Below the pieces are notes generated by a model. It had not been told where the DNA came from, made no database searches, and worked only from the letters and a program-made list of their open reading frames with translations. From Strigops habroptila (taxonomy: Eukaryota > Chordata > Aves > Psittaciformes > Psittacidae): DNA of 64,000 bases. The stretch's first letter is position 1, and each line of letters opens with the position of its first letter. Below, one piece after another: positions 26,236 to 37,649 of this stretch. Where the stretch lies: positions 12,232,992 to 12,296,991 of the forward strand of contig NC_044283.2 in the NCBI RefSeq assembly GCF_004027225.2, read 5' to 3'. The translations under genes were made by a program, and so were the position numbers.

Positions 26236-29200
26236 GAAGCGGTAAATGCTCATCTTTATGGAGGCTGGACCGCGCTTGACATGGTATTTGCGGTACACCA
26301 GTGAGACGGAGCAGGGACACACAGGCGCTTTTCCGTTGCTCTGCAGCGATCAGCGGCAAACCGCGGTTCTTGTCGGTGTTGCGGGTGATTGCATCATGTA
26401 AACTGGGTCTGTGTCCTGACAGAGCACCGTGCTGAAAACCAGCTCATGCTGCCCTTAAAAGCGCTGCTGCTTTATAAGCTGGATATAATGGGCACTTACA
26501 AGCTGCTGCCCAGTGGGTTTTATTTTTTGCAGCAGTTTAAGTGGCCTTAGTTCAGTTACTGCTCATGAGAGGTTCTGCAGGTAGTTTTCACAGACCTGGA
26601 ACTGTTGTATTAATTTGTTCTTCAGTGCGAGGATTTTGTAGACATTGATATGTGAAGTGTCCAGGATGTCCAGAAGATGCTAATACCTTACAAAGTAGGC
26701 AACTGATTAATACTGACCACGTTTTTGCCTTAGGACTTCTCCACGACTGCTTTGCGCAGCAACACAACAGAAAAATACTGGCCAGAACTTGGAAGAGGAC
26801 CAGAGTCAGAGCCAAAATGAGCACAAGGTTGAACCCAGCTCCGCTGAAAAGATGTTAACTGAAGAAAAGGCCAAACTGGAAGAACAGCTGAAAGAAGTTA
26901 CCGTAAGTGTCTCTTGGCTATCGGGTTGCACACCCTGCAAACCGCATACCCAAGAGTGTTCATTGTGGGTTCTCGGTGCCCAGTCTGGATGCAGTTGTGT
27001 GACTGCTGTGTAGTGGTTGAATAAAAACCTGCACTTTGATAATCGCTTAAAAACTTCAAAGTAGATGTACAACAGGACCTGAGATGCATCCCTGGTACAA
27101 GACTTAAGATTTTGGATAATTTGGTTTTGATTTCTGGCAGGAATTGGACCTTTTCCAGCCTGAATATCTGTTACTGAGTTTTGGGGACTTCAGTTCACTT
27201 GGGTTTTGCTCAGTGGAGAGGTAATTTTTGGAAGTTTATGGAAGAGTTTGAGGTTGTCTTTGATGTGTGCATCTGTGTGCACTAGGAGTAGGCTTTCTGA
27301 AAAGAGCTGCTGGCTTTTCAAAGGTCAGGGTTAATGGTGCTTAGCTTTTACTTAATAGTCTACTTATTACATACCCTATTCAAACCTCTATTGGAGAGCC
27401 TTTAAACACAAGGCTGAAGCATCACAATCCCTCTGGCCTATCTTGCATTCTCTCTTCAGCAGAGGATGAAGGATTAAACAAAGGTGTTGCTTTTCTGGAT
27501 GAGTGCTTTATATAAAACATATTTCTAGAGCATTTGAGACTTTGAGAGGTAGCCCAGAACTTTCTATAGAAACAGCACCTATGGATCATAATTGGATTGA
27601 GTTTCCTTCCTGTTGGCCTTCCCAAAGCACTGAAGGACAAAGCAGAGATGTTATTTAACATCTCTGTTGACAGCTTTTGCTATTGGCTGCCTAACATGGC
27701 TCTTCAGTCAACTCATTGACTATTTTTATTTCATTGTGGGATTCTTCACAAGCACATTCAGAGTGGAAGCCCAGCGTGGTGTGAGGTAGTGAAGCACTCA
27801 TCCTGAAGTGCCTGGGTTTAATGAATTCCATTCTTAGTACATCTGCAGCTAGATGGTGATATTGATAGGAATAGCCACAGGAATAGACCAGAACTGAACC
27901 TGGACAACAGAGGAGTTAAACTTCATAGTTTGTAAAAAACTTGCTGTGTTGAATCTCATTTGCCACAGTGTCAGAATCCCTTAGGACTGCTGAAGGCTTT
28001 CTGTGAACACACATCAGCAAAAGCAGAAACCTTTGATTCATAAAACTTGATGTATCTGTAGAGCTAATCTGTCGACAACTACTGAGAGTCTGGAAATCCA
28101 TCTTGCTTTCTTTCCCTCACTTCTGTCTGCACTAAAGCGAAGCAAACATCTACCTTGGTAGATGCCGTGCTAATTGGAGTGTTGTCTTTAGACTGGTCTT
28201 TAGATGGTGGGCTTAGGCCATGTAACTGTTTAAAATGCTGTTTCATACTGAATATGCTGTTTTGAATTATTGTCAACTACCCAAGCACCAGGAATGAAAT
28301 CTCTTGTTACTGGTTTCTCTTCTTTAGGACAAGTACAAGCGTGCCTTGGCAGACGCAGAAAACATAAGGCAAAGAAGCCAGAAACTGGTAGAAGAGGCAA
28401 AGTTATACGGTCAGTGGGGGCTCATTTTGTCTGTGCTCCTAAGACCCAGAAAATGCAAAGCCTGGAAAACTGAGCTGACTGGCCCAAAGTTGTGACACAT
28501 TGTACTTCCCGAGTCACTCTGACTCCTTGGTGGAAAAATGCATTTGAGGCAGAGAAGTTTTTAACAGTTCCTCACTTTGCATCAGAATTACACTAGACAA
28601 GGGCAAGGCTCATGCAGCTGACTTGAAGTCTTCTGTCAACTTGGTATCTGATTTCCTACAACATGTCCTGCACTGGTAGATTCTGCAGTAAGATTTGCAG
28701 CCTCAAGTTTGCCATTTTCACATGCTTTGGTCTCAGAACTGACTGCAGAATACTGACATGGAATACCAGCTTTTCCTTCTGGTTCTTGGTGTTTGTTTTG
28801 GGTTTGGTTCTTTTTGGGGTTTTTTTGGGGGGTTGATTTTGTTTGGGGTGGAGTTTTTTTAGCCTTTTATATTTGGATAAGTTTTCTGTTCTGCTGAAGG
28901 CCACAGCTTTCAAATAGAAGTAATACATTTAGATGGGTGGATTCTTTTCAGTGGCAGGAATGTAAACTCACTGGCTACGAGGAATGGTAGAAACACATCT
29001 TTCTTCAAGAGCCAGGCTACCAACATCTGATTCCATGTCAGATGTACACAAACACTGCAGCAGCAGAGTGCTGATCATCTTAGTGTTCAACTCACTCTGG
29101 CTTGAAAAACAAGTTGACCTTTTTTTGCCACACACTGTACATAGCTCTAGAGTTTAATTCCGAATACAGAAGTTTTAGATTTCTGAATACAGGGTCTTCA

Positions 29201-30721
29201 GTTAGTGTGAGCTGTAAGAAAAAGCATTTCTCAGTTACTGAGTGTTCTTGCACTGTTTTCAAGTATTCAAACTGGGTGTTTGAATACTTCGTCCTGACGT
29301 TCATTTTCAGTGAGCATTGTTTCACTGATAGGCTGCTTAGTGCAGAAGGACTTTGAGTCATGTCTGAGCTCAGAGATGTTAAAATAGAAATAAATAGTCA
29401 AATAACATCTCTCATGAATACCAAATTACAGATAATCTGTACGATTTTAAGTTTTATCATTCATAGATGACTGTTCTTTCTGTTGAAGGAAGAGATGTGC
29501 AGTTGTTAGTGACCCTTTCTTGAGAACTACCTGATCCCTATAGATTTTGCCAGGTGCTTTGGTAGGGTTTTTTCCGTTTAAACCAAAGACTTGTGCTCTG
29601 GTAATGCTCATACTGCTGCTTGGTAAGCAAAAACCTACCAAAATGCAGAGCACTTTGTCACTGGTTCACCTCTGCATAGAAATGTGTTATTTTACTGAAT
29701 TATTTCGGTTTTTCATGATTTCTAGAAATGGTTTGCCTTCAGTGAGATGAGGCCGGATTCTGTTAGTGTGAGCCACAGACCAGCTTCAGGACAGGGGCTG
29801 TCGTTACTTAGGAATTGCTCAGTGTTCCCAAGGCACAGCTTCTGGCTCTGTACAAGTGGTTTGTAGTGGCGGGGAGAGGTGTGAGTTCTCACACTGAATC
29901 ACAGGAGTCCCTGTTCACCTCCCAGGCTCCTCATCAGTCTGACTACATGGTTTTTCCTCTGAAAAGATTTTTGGCACATGAGATTAAAGGGTAGGAATAG
30001 GGCAACATAATGCTTTGAACTTCAATCCCAGGATGAGAGAGACATGAGGAAATGATGTTAATCTGAAGCTTTTGGTAACTTTGGTTAGAATTTTAACTGT
30101 TAATGTCAGGTCATCAGCTTTAGCTCTTTTAAATTGAAATAATTTCTTTCCATAGAACTAGAGGAGGAGATGTGGATTTCAAGGTACCTGGAATAGTTCT
30201 GTATTATCAAGTAAAACTGGAAAGGACATTTTAGCCCAAATGTTGAATGATGTATCTTGTTAGAAATCTACAAAGAGTACAGATCATTGCTGTGGGGTTT
30301 GGGGTTGTGGTTGTTGGGCTGCCTGTTTCCCTCAATGGGCTAATCCCAATCCCTTCTCTTTTATTTCTTCTTAGGGATTCAGAGCTTCTGTAAGGACTTA
30401 CTAGAAGTTGCAGACATCCTGGAGAAAGCAACTGAAAGTGTTCCAAAAGAAGAAATTAAGGATGAAAACCCTCACTTGAAAAGCTTATACGAAGGTCTCG
30501 TTATGACAGAAGTACAGATTCAGAAAGTGTTTAAAAAGCATGGCCTGCTCAGACTGAATCCTGTTGGAGCCAAGTTCGATCCCTATGAACACGAAGCGTT
30601 GTTCCATGCTCCCATGGAAGGGAAGGAGCCTGGCACTATTGCATTAGTATCCAAGATTGGCTATAAGCTGCACGGGCGTACGCTGCGGCCCGCCTTGGTG
30701 GGTGTTGTGAAAGACGCTTAG
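25783..30721 (+). CDS. GRPEL1: GrpE-like 1, mitochondrial co-chaperone (4 exons)
   Basis: GRPEL1 is the nucleotide exchange factor for matrix Hsp70 (HSPA9/mortalin). It releases ADP and substrate so that the import motor and folding cycle can turn over. The coding sequence joins 25783-25853, 26734-26902, 28328-28409 and 30375-30721 (669 nt, 222 residues; human has 217). Residues 1-30 are basic, lack acids and suit a matrix targeting peptide. Residues about 62-115 form the long GrpE dimerisation helix (KLEEQLKEV, KYKRALAD, RQRSQKLVEEAKLYG). From residue 175, FDPYEHEALFHAP opens the C-terminal beta domain that carries the GrpE signature and contacts the Hsp70 ATPase lobe. All introns are GT-AG and the frame is intact. 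The start fits MAAxxQCVR of the family. The gene is tail-to-tail with TADA2B, as in other vertebrates. Confidence 0.97.
25854..26733 (+). other. GRPEL1 intron 1
   Basis: The first 370 bp continue the CpG island. The remainder is ordinary sequence ending in a T-rich acceptor (TTTTTGCCTTAG). No other exon is seen. Confidence 0.85.
26734..26902 (+). CDS. GRPEL1: GRPEL1 exon 2
   Basis: It completes the split arginine and reads TSPRLLCAATQQKNTG, the end of the presequence, then an acidic linker and the start of the long helix (EEKAKLEEQLKEV). The donor is ACC|GTAAGT. The exon ends exactly on a codon boundary. Confidence 0.95.
26903..28327 (+). other. GRPEL1 intron 2
   Basis: 1.4 kb without recognisable exons or repeats. 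The acceptor is TTTCTCTTCTTTAG. Confidence 0.85.
28328..28409 (+). CDS. GRPEL1: GRPEL1 exon 3
   Basis: Encodes DKYKRALADAENIRQRSQ and the rest of the dimerisation helix to KLYG. It ends with one base of a glycine codon before GTCAGT, a weaker donor than the others. Confidence 0.95.
28410..30374 (+). other. GRPEL1 intron 3
   Basis: 2 kb. It holds a G/T-rich low-complexity run at 28786-28860. No additional exon is seen. The acceptor is TTATTTCTTCTTAG. Confidence 0.85.
28786..28860 (+). repeat. G/T-rich tract with four G-runs
   Basis: Runs of three to six G separated by T-rich spacers lie on the coding strand of GRPEL1 intron 3. G-quadruplex formation is possible, although two loops are over ten bases and would make it weak. 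Confidence 0.6.
30375..30721 (+). CDS. GRPEL1: GRPEL1 exon 4 (coding part)
   Basis: Encodes the last 115 residues: FCKDLLEVADILEKA, NPHLKSLYEGLVMTE and the beta domain ending in RPALVGVVKDA, then TAG at 30719-30721. Near-identical to the mammalian protein. Confidence 0.97.
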
Positions 30722-31290
30722 CTGCTTAACCCGCGAAGGTAAAATGCCATACAACTATTAAACAGCTGGATGGTTTTCCTCTCACACCGTGCTTTCCTCC
30801 TTCCTCTGCCCCCTGAGAGGTCTAAATGAATTGTTCGAGGTCTCCCAGTGAAAATGAAGCAAGCAATGAAATTCTCCTGCTTAGTGGCCATCAACATCAC
30901 TGTTCCATAAGCTCTCTTCTCAAGTGTGAAAGACAAGAGCCATTAAGCTCCCTCATGCTGTAGATTAGATAACGTTTTTTACAACTATTGCTCCCAAAGG
31001 TGCATTAAATCGAAAGGAACAAAATGCTCACCCGAATTTTGCATTATGTTTATCATTGTTTAGAGATCAAAATCCAAATAGTGGCTCAAACACTTCCTTT
31101 GGTTTTGTAGAATCCAGCACTGCAGAAGTGGGAGAAGTACAAACAACCCATCTTCTGCAAGCACCCATCAGCTTTTATACACTGATGTGATAAATGCCCT
31201 TTTTGTCTAGTCAGAAATAATCTGGGCAGCTGACATAGAAACCTTTGTGAGCTCTGACCTGTAAATAAAAGGCAATGGAGAGCAGAAATC
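30722..31290 (+). terminator. GRPEL1 3' UTR and probable poly(A) site
   Basis: AATAAA at 31264-31269 is followed by a T- and GT-rich stretch (near 31300-31320), as expected for cleavage around 31285. The resulting 3' UTR of about 560 bp is reasonable. No transcript was available to confirm it. Confidence 0.6.
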
Positions 31291-32884
31291 TTCTGTAATT
31301 GTTCAACCCTTTTTGTTCTGTGCTAACGTTGACTCGAGAAAACCATCTAATACTTGTATGGCATTGAAGAACCAATGGAATTTATCCTATCTGGATTTTT
31401 AATTTAAGATTGTATAAATTGGTTTAAACAATTTTGATAGTCTTGTATCTTCCTAGCTTTACACTCGGTTTGTTATGCAAACTGTAGTTCCACAACCCTG
31501 CTGAAAGCCAGAATGCCCAAATAAGTGAGTAGCTGAGAGTTTGGTACATACTGTCTTTTCGAATTACATAAATAATTGCATGTAAGTGGCTCAAACAGAA
31601 ACCTGAACACAGTTTCATCTCCATTTCTTGCATTTACTCAGCTTGGATCTTAAGTTGGAACAGAACTTTTCCCATGCACAGCTCTTGCCATGTCTCACTC
31701 CACCTGCCACTCCCAATCCTGCAGAATCAGGCTAAAATACAATCCTTGAGTAACTCAATGCTTTGTCCTACATTTGTCTGGTCACCTGGATAGGAGTGGA
31801 TGGAAACTGGCACATTACACAACCAGCAAAGCCTCTTGCATCCTCAAAGCCCATACATTCAACACACAGGACAGAAACCTCAAATTTATGCATGTTCTTA
31901 GGACGTGGTAAATAGTAAGTACTGCTGAATTTTTCACCCTGGTTTCTGGTTATCTTGCATCAAGGACCTTCTTGCCTTAAGGTCAAGTACTGATTATTTT
32001 TTTGGGTTCAGAGGCAGAGTTGCCAGCAGTTTACTGAACACAAGACCATGGGAAAAGATGATTACTTCTCCTTCAAGACTTACTTCCCTGTGCTGGTTTG
32101 CCTCATGGGAATCAGCTTACTAGGAACAACCTAAGTGCATCCTACTGCTGGGGGTAGAGTCATGTTTAAGGATTCATTCATTCATTCACAACTCTTAAGA
32201 AAGAAAATGAGCCTCTTGACTGGGCAGGGAGGGAGCATAATTTTTGGTACATGAAGAATTGAATTGGAAAGCAACTTCCACCTGCGTTCCAGCATGCTGG
32301 AGCTGTGTTCAGCCCCTTCCCAACCCCTCTGAATCTAAACTAAATCTAATAACTTCATTAGCAGGGAAGTTTTGCAGTAGGGCAATTAAAACAAAGGGAC
32401 AGCTTCTTCTCTAGCAGGTTAAGCTTTTGTTAATGGGCTTCCTAGGACCTCACACAAACTGTCTGTTTTGGACTGTATTACTGCATTCAGGGTGTTCTTA
32501 AACAAAAGTTCCCGTTAAATGTTCAGCACAAGACTCAAACTAGTAGTTTTAAAATCTCATTTAAGTGGTTCCCTTTCCTTGGCCTGCCCTTTCTGAGAGG
32601 CTTTCAGCATGGAGAGCGTCAGTCTTCACTGAGAGCTCAAACCACAGGTGCACTTTGCCATATAACAGTAAGAAGCACTGAAGAAATTGAAGAACAGAGG
32701 GAGGTGGTTCTGAAATTCGAGCATAAGAGCAGCCAACAAAGCTACCACCAGTACCTCTGCTTTAGCTCTTTCATAAAGACCACTTCACCCATCACCACTT
32801 GGCTGAACTGCATCTCCATTTGTTACTGCAAAGACTTAAGCCATGTTCTTCATAACACAAGCTACGTTGCCATTAAATCAATAG
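31291..32884. other. Interval between convergent genes
   Basis: Separates the 3' ends of GRPEL1 and TADA2B. No gene, recognisable repeat or long frame is seen. Alternative distal poly(A) sites of either gene could extend into it. Confidence 0.5.
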
Positions 32885-35800
32885 TGGAAAGAAACTTTAA
32901 TACAAGTTTATTTACCAATATACAATGCAAAAACCTAGTAAAATGCTGAGTGTGCACAACATCAGTTAGGTTTTACATGACTTCAGCACAGGCATTTGCG
33001 TGTCTGGCACAGCTACACCAAGACACCATTCAAATGAGTGCAACATTCCCTTTAAGGAAGCAGCTGACGAGTGGAACGTGCTCACCAGGTACCTTCCTTC
33101 ACAGTATTTAATGTGTTATCACTTAAGAGCAACTGGGGCACATGCAAAAACATTTTGCAAGAAGAGAGTAAACTGAAAGGCCAACAAAGTCCATTACAGT
33201 TGCAAAGAAACTCGATGCAGCCACCACACAAGAGAATAATGGCAGAGTGCTTAGTCTGTGTGACTGACAAGGCAGTTCATGGTCAAAGACTCGTGCAAAC
33301 CTACTGATGCTGTTCTTAATGCTTGCTGGGACAGCAACAAAACATAAGGCAGGAGGGTCTGTATCCAGAATACTCTGTAACAAACCCTTCTGCACTGGCA
33401 GAGTGGAGATTAATGCTCCCTTGTTACCTGGTAAGCAAATATTACTGTAAAACGTCGCTGCGACTGGACTGATCGAAGTAAACATACAGCATTAGAACAG
33501 ACATTGCTGCCTCTGTCAGGAGCAGAAGATCAGTATTTTGAACAGCTTATGGAGTGTCAGTTTTTCATAGGCTTACATCAATGCTGTTAGGACAGATGCT
33601 ATCATTAGTAATATCTTCAATTAGAAAAGTCAAGAGCATAAGCATATAAAACACCTTTTCATTAGCAACATGAAGGCTAGGTTACTTGTACAGTACAGGA
33701 AGCACTTTCCAGATCAACACAAGATACGAGTTGAGCTCTTTGCCATGTGTTTGCTCAGCCCCTTCGCCACAGAAGAGAAGCAGAGTAGCTCTAGTTAACT
33801 GCAGGATTACCATAACTGCATCTCAACTTAACAAACAAACAAACAAAAAACCAGCAGCTCATAACAAAGGAATGCTTCGACTAAACCAGTTCCATGGGGA
33901 AACACGGAACAGCAGCATCCTCTAGTGCAAGTCACCTTAAAAATTAAAAGCACAGCTGACAGTGAGACATTGCTTCTAGGGAAGCCCTTTCCAAGGGACT
34001 AGTATTTGCTAAAGCAAACATTTACCACCTTGAATTTGCTTGCAAGTATAAAATAAATATTGATATCCATATTTCATACATTAAAAATACTTTATTTTTA
34101 CATTCATTTGGATGTTCAATAAGTTACGTCTAGCACCAAAGAAACATTTTGGAGGGGCTGAGGAATTAAGAAACTACAAAGTGTAACTGCAGAATTCACT
34201 TCAACATTTAAATGACTCATTGGTGCCTAGGTATCAGCTTGGTTTAAGTTATTGTTCAGATGGGCTTTAGACTATTGCTTCAGTTCGACTTGGATGTGCC
34301 ACAACAGTGGAGGAATATAAAAATCACAGAGCTGAGGAAAATTAATAGTCATAAAAAAAATAGCTTTTAAACTCCCAGCTACATGCAGAGTTGAGGCTCC
34401 AGAACACCAGCAGTAATGGGATGTTACGGCAGTTCAGGAACAAGGTACAGGAAGAACCAAATTGCATAACTAGAATGCCAGAAAGGCTGAGCTTCCCTTC
34501 TGCAGGGCTAGCACAGAAAATAACCGAGGGTTTAGACCTTATGAACTTGCGTGCTGTTTGTACACGTGTACGGGCTTGAAATGGTTCTTAAAGCTACTCA
34601 GCACATCGCAGTTAGTTCCACTGCTGCCAAGGAGAGACAGTTTTGTGGCAAGTATTCCACAACGAGCCACTTACAGGTAAGCCAAAGTGTTAGATCCAAG
34701 AGGACATGGCCCTGACCTTTTCTGAAGGGACAGAACATCAAACATCACAAGATCAAAAGAAAAAGGCACTAGAGTTTTGGTTTTCTCTTCCTTAGAAATG
34801 CTGGCTTTGTAATTGTACCCCTTTTATTCTAACCTCTCCGGTAACACTATTTTGGTAATGCTGGATATGACAACTAAACCCCAGTTCCCATCAGTACACC
34901 TCTGCCAGGCTGCAGAATTAATACTGGCTTAAGATTTTGTGGTATCCTCACTGACTACAGCCCAAAGCATCAAAGCAAGATGACATTTCCAGTGCTCACA
35001 CTTGTTCTGGAGCCAGTCAAATTCCATGTTTTGGCACACCTGCCCTCCAGAAGACCTGCTCAACTGGCCTCCGGTCCCAGCTTCCTGCTCTGGACACGAC
35101 CAGCAGAGAGGCTTAGGCACAAGTACCACTGTGCTGGCTTCCACGTGGCAACTCCCGTGTTTATTCATTTGGTTAAATACCAGCACGGGAATTTAAGGTT
35201 GAAATTACTATAAAAACCCTTTTCTAGTCCTCCTTCACCATCTTCCCTCTGATTTAGTAGATCCTACTAACCCGGTGCTGTGGATCTGCTGTGTTTGTTG
35301 CGTGTGGTGTTCGACCTGGCCAGCGGGCGCCTGTCGGGAGCGCCTGGTTCAGAGTGTAGTGTTAGAGTTGTGAGGAGCCACCTCTCCTGGCGCTCTGCTC
35401 TCACCACAGCGGGCTGCACCCACACTTCTCCTGCCACGTCAGTAACTTCAACGTGTTCAGCCCGGTACGTTTCAAGGTATGTGCAATTAGAACCCTGTGA
35501 TGGCTTCATTTACAGCTCTGCGCTTCGGGAGCACGTGAGCTGTGTGCTTTCACTTCATCCATACCACTTCTCTCTTCTGGTTTTAAAACCCAATCTCAGT
35601 GATAACTCTTCTTTTGAGAGTCTCACTCCCTTTCCCTGTCCCTCCCAAAGTTCAGGAGGAGGCAGCTACACCTCCTCAGCCCACACAAGCTCAGAAGTTA
35701 CAGGCACCGAAGCAGGAGGAGCAGGCTCCTCCAACAAGGAGAAACAGTGATTTTGCTGCCTGAGGCTCCCAACTGCTGCCAGACAACTCCCTGCCTTGTC

Positions 35801-36656
35801 TTTCCAAACCCTATTTTTGGCCCAAATCAGCCACTTTACAGTGGTGCTGACCCCACACAGCACCACAGCTGCCCTGTACTCCTGCAACTTTGCTATTCAT
35901 TAGTTAACATCGAAGCTCCAGTGGGGTCTGTTTCATCCAAACCTCCTGTCAAACCTCTGTCTGGATCAGCTGGGTGTGAAGGCAGCCCTTCAAGAACCCC
36001 TTCCACAGCACAAGTACCTGAAGGCATCTCACCTACCGCATTTCTTCCCTTCCACTCCCTGCCATGGCTCATCCCTGCGGCATTCCCGACAGAAACTCTC
36101 CCCTGCTGTCCCAGCCTTGGCTGTAGTTACTAAGGAGAATGTTCTGAAAGCTTAGCACTGGTCACAAAAGTCCCCTCTCACCATGCTCCTGAGCTCAGGA
36201 CGTTTGGAAGCTTCACTTTCCTGCCAGCATTACGCCAAAAAATAAAGAGACAACAAAGGGAGAAGAAAGTTTCCAGCAAATGAAACTATCTCCCACCTTC
36301 AAAGAAAAGCAGGGATTACACCGATACTCATTTATCCAGGAGTAAGGAGTAAGTAACTACTCTGAGACTTCTGGAATTGAGTAAGTTCACATGGAAGAAA
36401 TCTGTTTGAATAATGTACCAAAAGCAGTGAAATCCAATGCAGAAGTTTCACAATTAAGTGTTTTCCATGATCCAAAGCAAAAGTCCATTTGAACCATGGA
36501 TCACGAATATTGAGGGGGTTTATGGGTTTGCTTTTTTGTCGTCGTCGTTAATTTTAAGTGACATGATTTCTGTATCTTTGGGGAGGGAAGGAAAAACTAA
36601 CGGAGTCCTTGAGGCTCTAATGTGCCTCTGCTGTGTACTTTCAGATCTGCTGAGTT
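32885..36656 (-). other. Probable TADA2B 3' UTR with two poly(A) candidates
   Basis: On the minus strand AATAAA occurs at 34096-34091 and at 32912-32907. The distal one sits in a typical 3'-end context (AATAAACTTGTATTAAAG). No exon of another gene intervenes between the stop codon and these signals. A UTR of 2.5-3.8 kb would be long but in keeping with my recollection of the mammalian gene. The 156-codon plus-strand frame at 35280-35750 lies inside it and is not convincing as a gene. Confidence 0.45.
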
Positions 36657-37649
36657 TCAGGAAGCATCCCTGGATATCCAACCACTTTCTGTTAGAAAGT
36701 TTAAAATCCTTTTCTTCAGTACCTTGTCTAAGTAACTGGGAAGGCGACTCTTGGAAGGAATTCCTTGTCTTTTTTGGAGATGGTCTTTAATGATTATAGT
36801 TTTTACAGTCACGTAACGCGCAGGACTCAGGTTTAGAGAGCTGCAGAGCACCTTTTCCCTGTCCGATAAGAGTTCAAAGCCAGGCAGGTTTTCAATGGCA
36901 GCGAATTCACCTTCTTTCCCATCTTCCTTCCCTCTCTTGGAGCTCGCTATGTTTTTGTTCTCCTTCCTCTTTTCCCGTTTATGCCTGGCTGCCTCATATT
37001 CCGCTGACTCTTCCATTTTGGTGATCCCATTCCGACGGTACCGCTGCAGCTCCCGAATCTTTGCTCGGAGTATCCTCTCCTTATGCATGTTCTCAAAGAA
37101 GTCTTCAAACTCCTTACAAGACATGAACTGGTAGAGGGGCCTCAGTTTGAGCCTCAGCTCCTTCTCCTCTTTAGTGATCTTCCGTTTGGGAGCTTTCTCC
37201 TTGTCCTTTTTATCCTTCCCCAGAAAGGCCGGTACCAGGTTATAGTCTCGTGCGATGTTCTTCCGCCGCTGCCTCTCCTTGAGCTTCCTCACGTACATGT
37301 CCACGTGAGCTCTTTTCAACTCTATCTCCACATCGTCGTCGTCGTAGTTCACCGAGAGGCCGCTGATGAGGGTCTCCGCGTCCTGATCGTATTCGATCTC
37401 GTAGTCGTCCCGCAGCGGCATGTACCCGAGCTGCTGCTGCTCCGCCACCGATATGTCCAGCGGCGGCAGCGGTGTGGTGAGGCTGGGGGACAGTGGCCCG
37501 CCGCTGGGGCACGTGTGATCCGTCACTCGGTTCGGGATCGTGTCAGGGATGCAGGCTTTCCCCAGGTTGCCGTGAATGTACATGCTCACATAGTGCTCCA
37601 TCACCTCCTGGGGCGTGCGGGATGCTCCCACGTGAGCAGCCATGTCCTC
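36657..37649 (-). CDS. TADA2B: TADA2B exon 2 (coding part)
   Basis: A single 331-codon exon that starts GAG GAC ATG after a CCGTTTAG acceptor and runs to TGA. It encodes the second half of SANT ([20 protein letters not shown]), the linker, and SWIRM. A start at the internal ATG would lose the ZZ finger and break SANT. Confidence 0.97.
   Translation of the reverse strand, partial: EDMAAHVGASRTPQEVMEHYVSMYIHGNLGKACIPDTIPNRVTDHTCPSGGPLSPSLTTPLPPLDISVAEQQQLGYMPLRDDYEIEYDQDAETLISGLSVNYDDDDVEIELKRAHVDMYVRKLKERQRRKNIARDYNLVPAFLGKDKKDKEKAPKRKITKEEKELRLKLRPLYQFMSCKEFEDFFENMHKERILRAKIRELQRYRRNGITKMEESAEYEAARHKREKRKENKNIASSKRGKEDGKEGEFAAIENLPGFELLSDREKVLCSSLNLSPARYVTVKTIIIKDHLQKRQGIPSKSRLPSYLDKVLKKRILNFLTESGWISRDAS

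Noticed and set aside
35280-35750. 156-codon plus-strand frame with Ser/Thr-rich end
   Set aside because: Lies inside the probable TADA2B 3' UTR; its start is not an ATG, no domain is recognisable and no splice context is seen.
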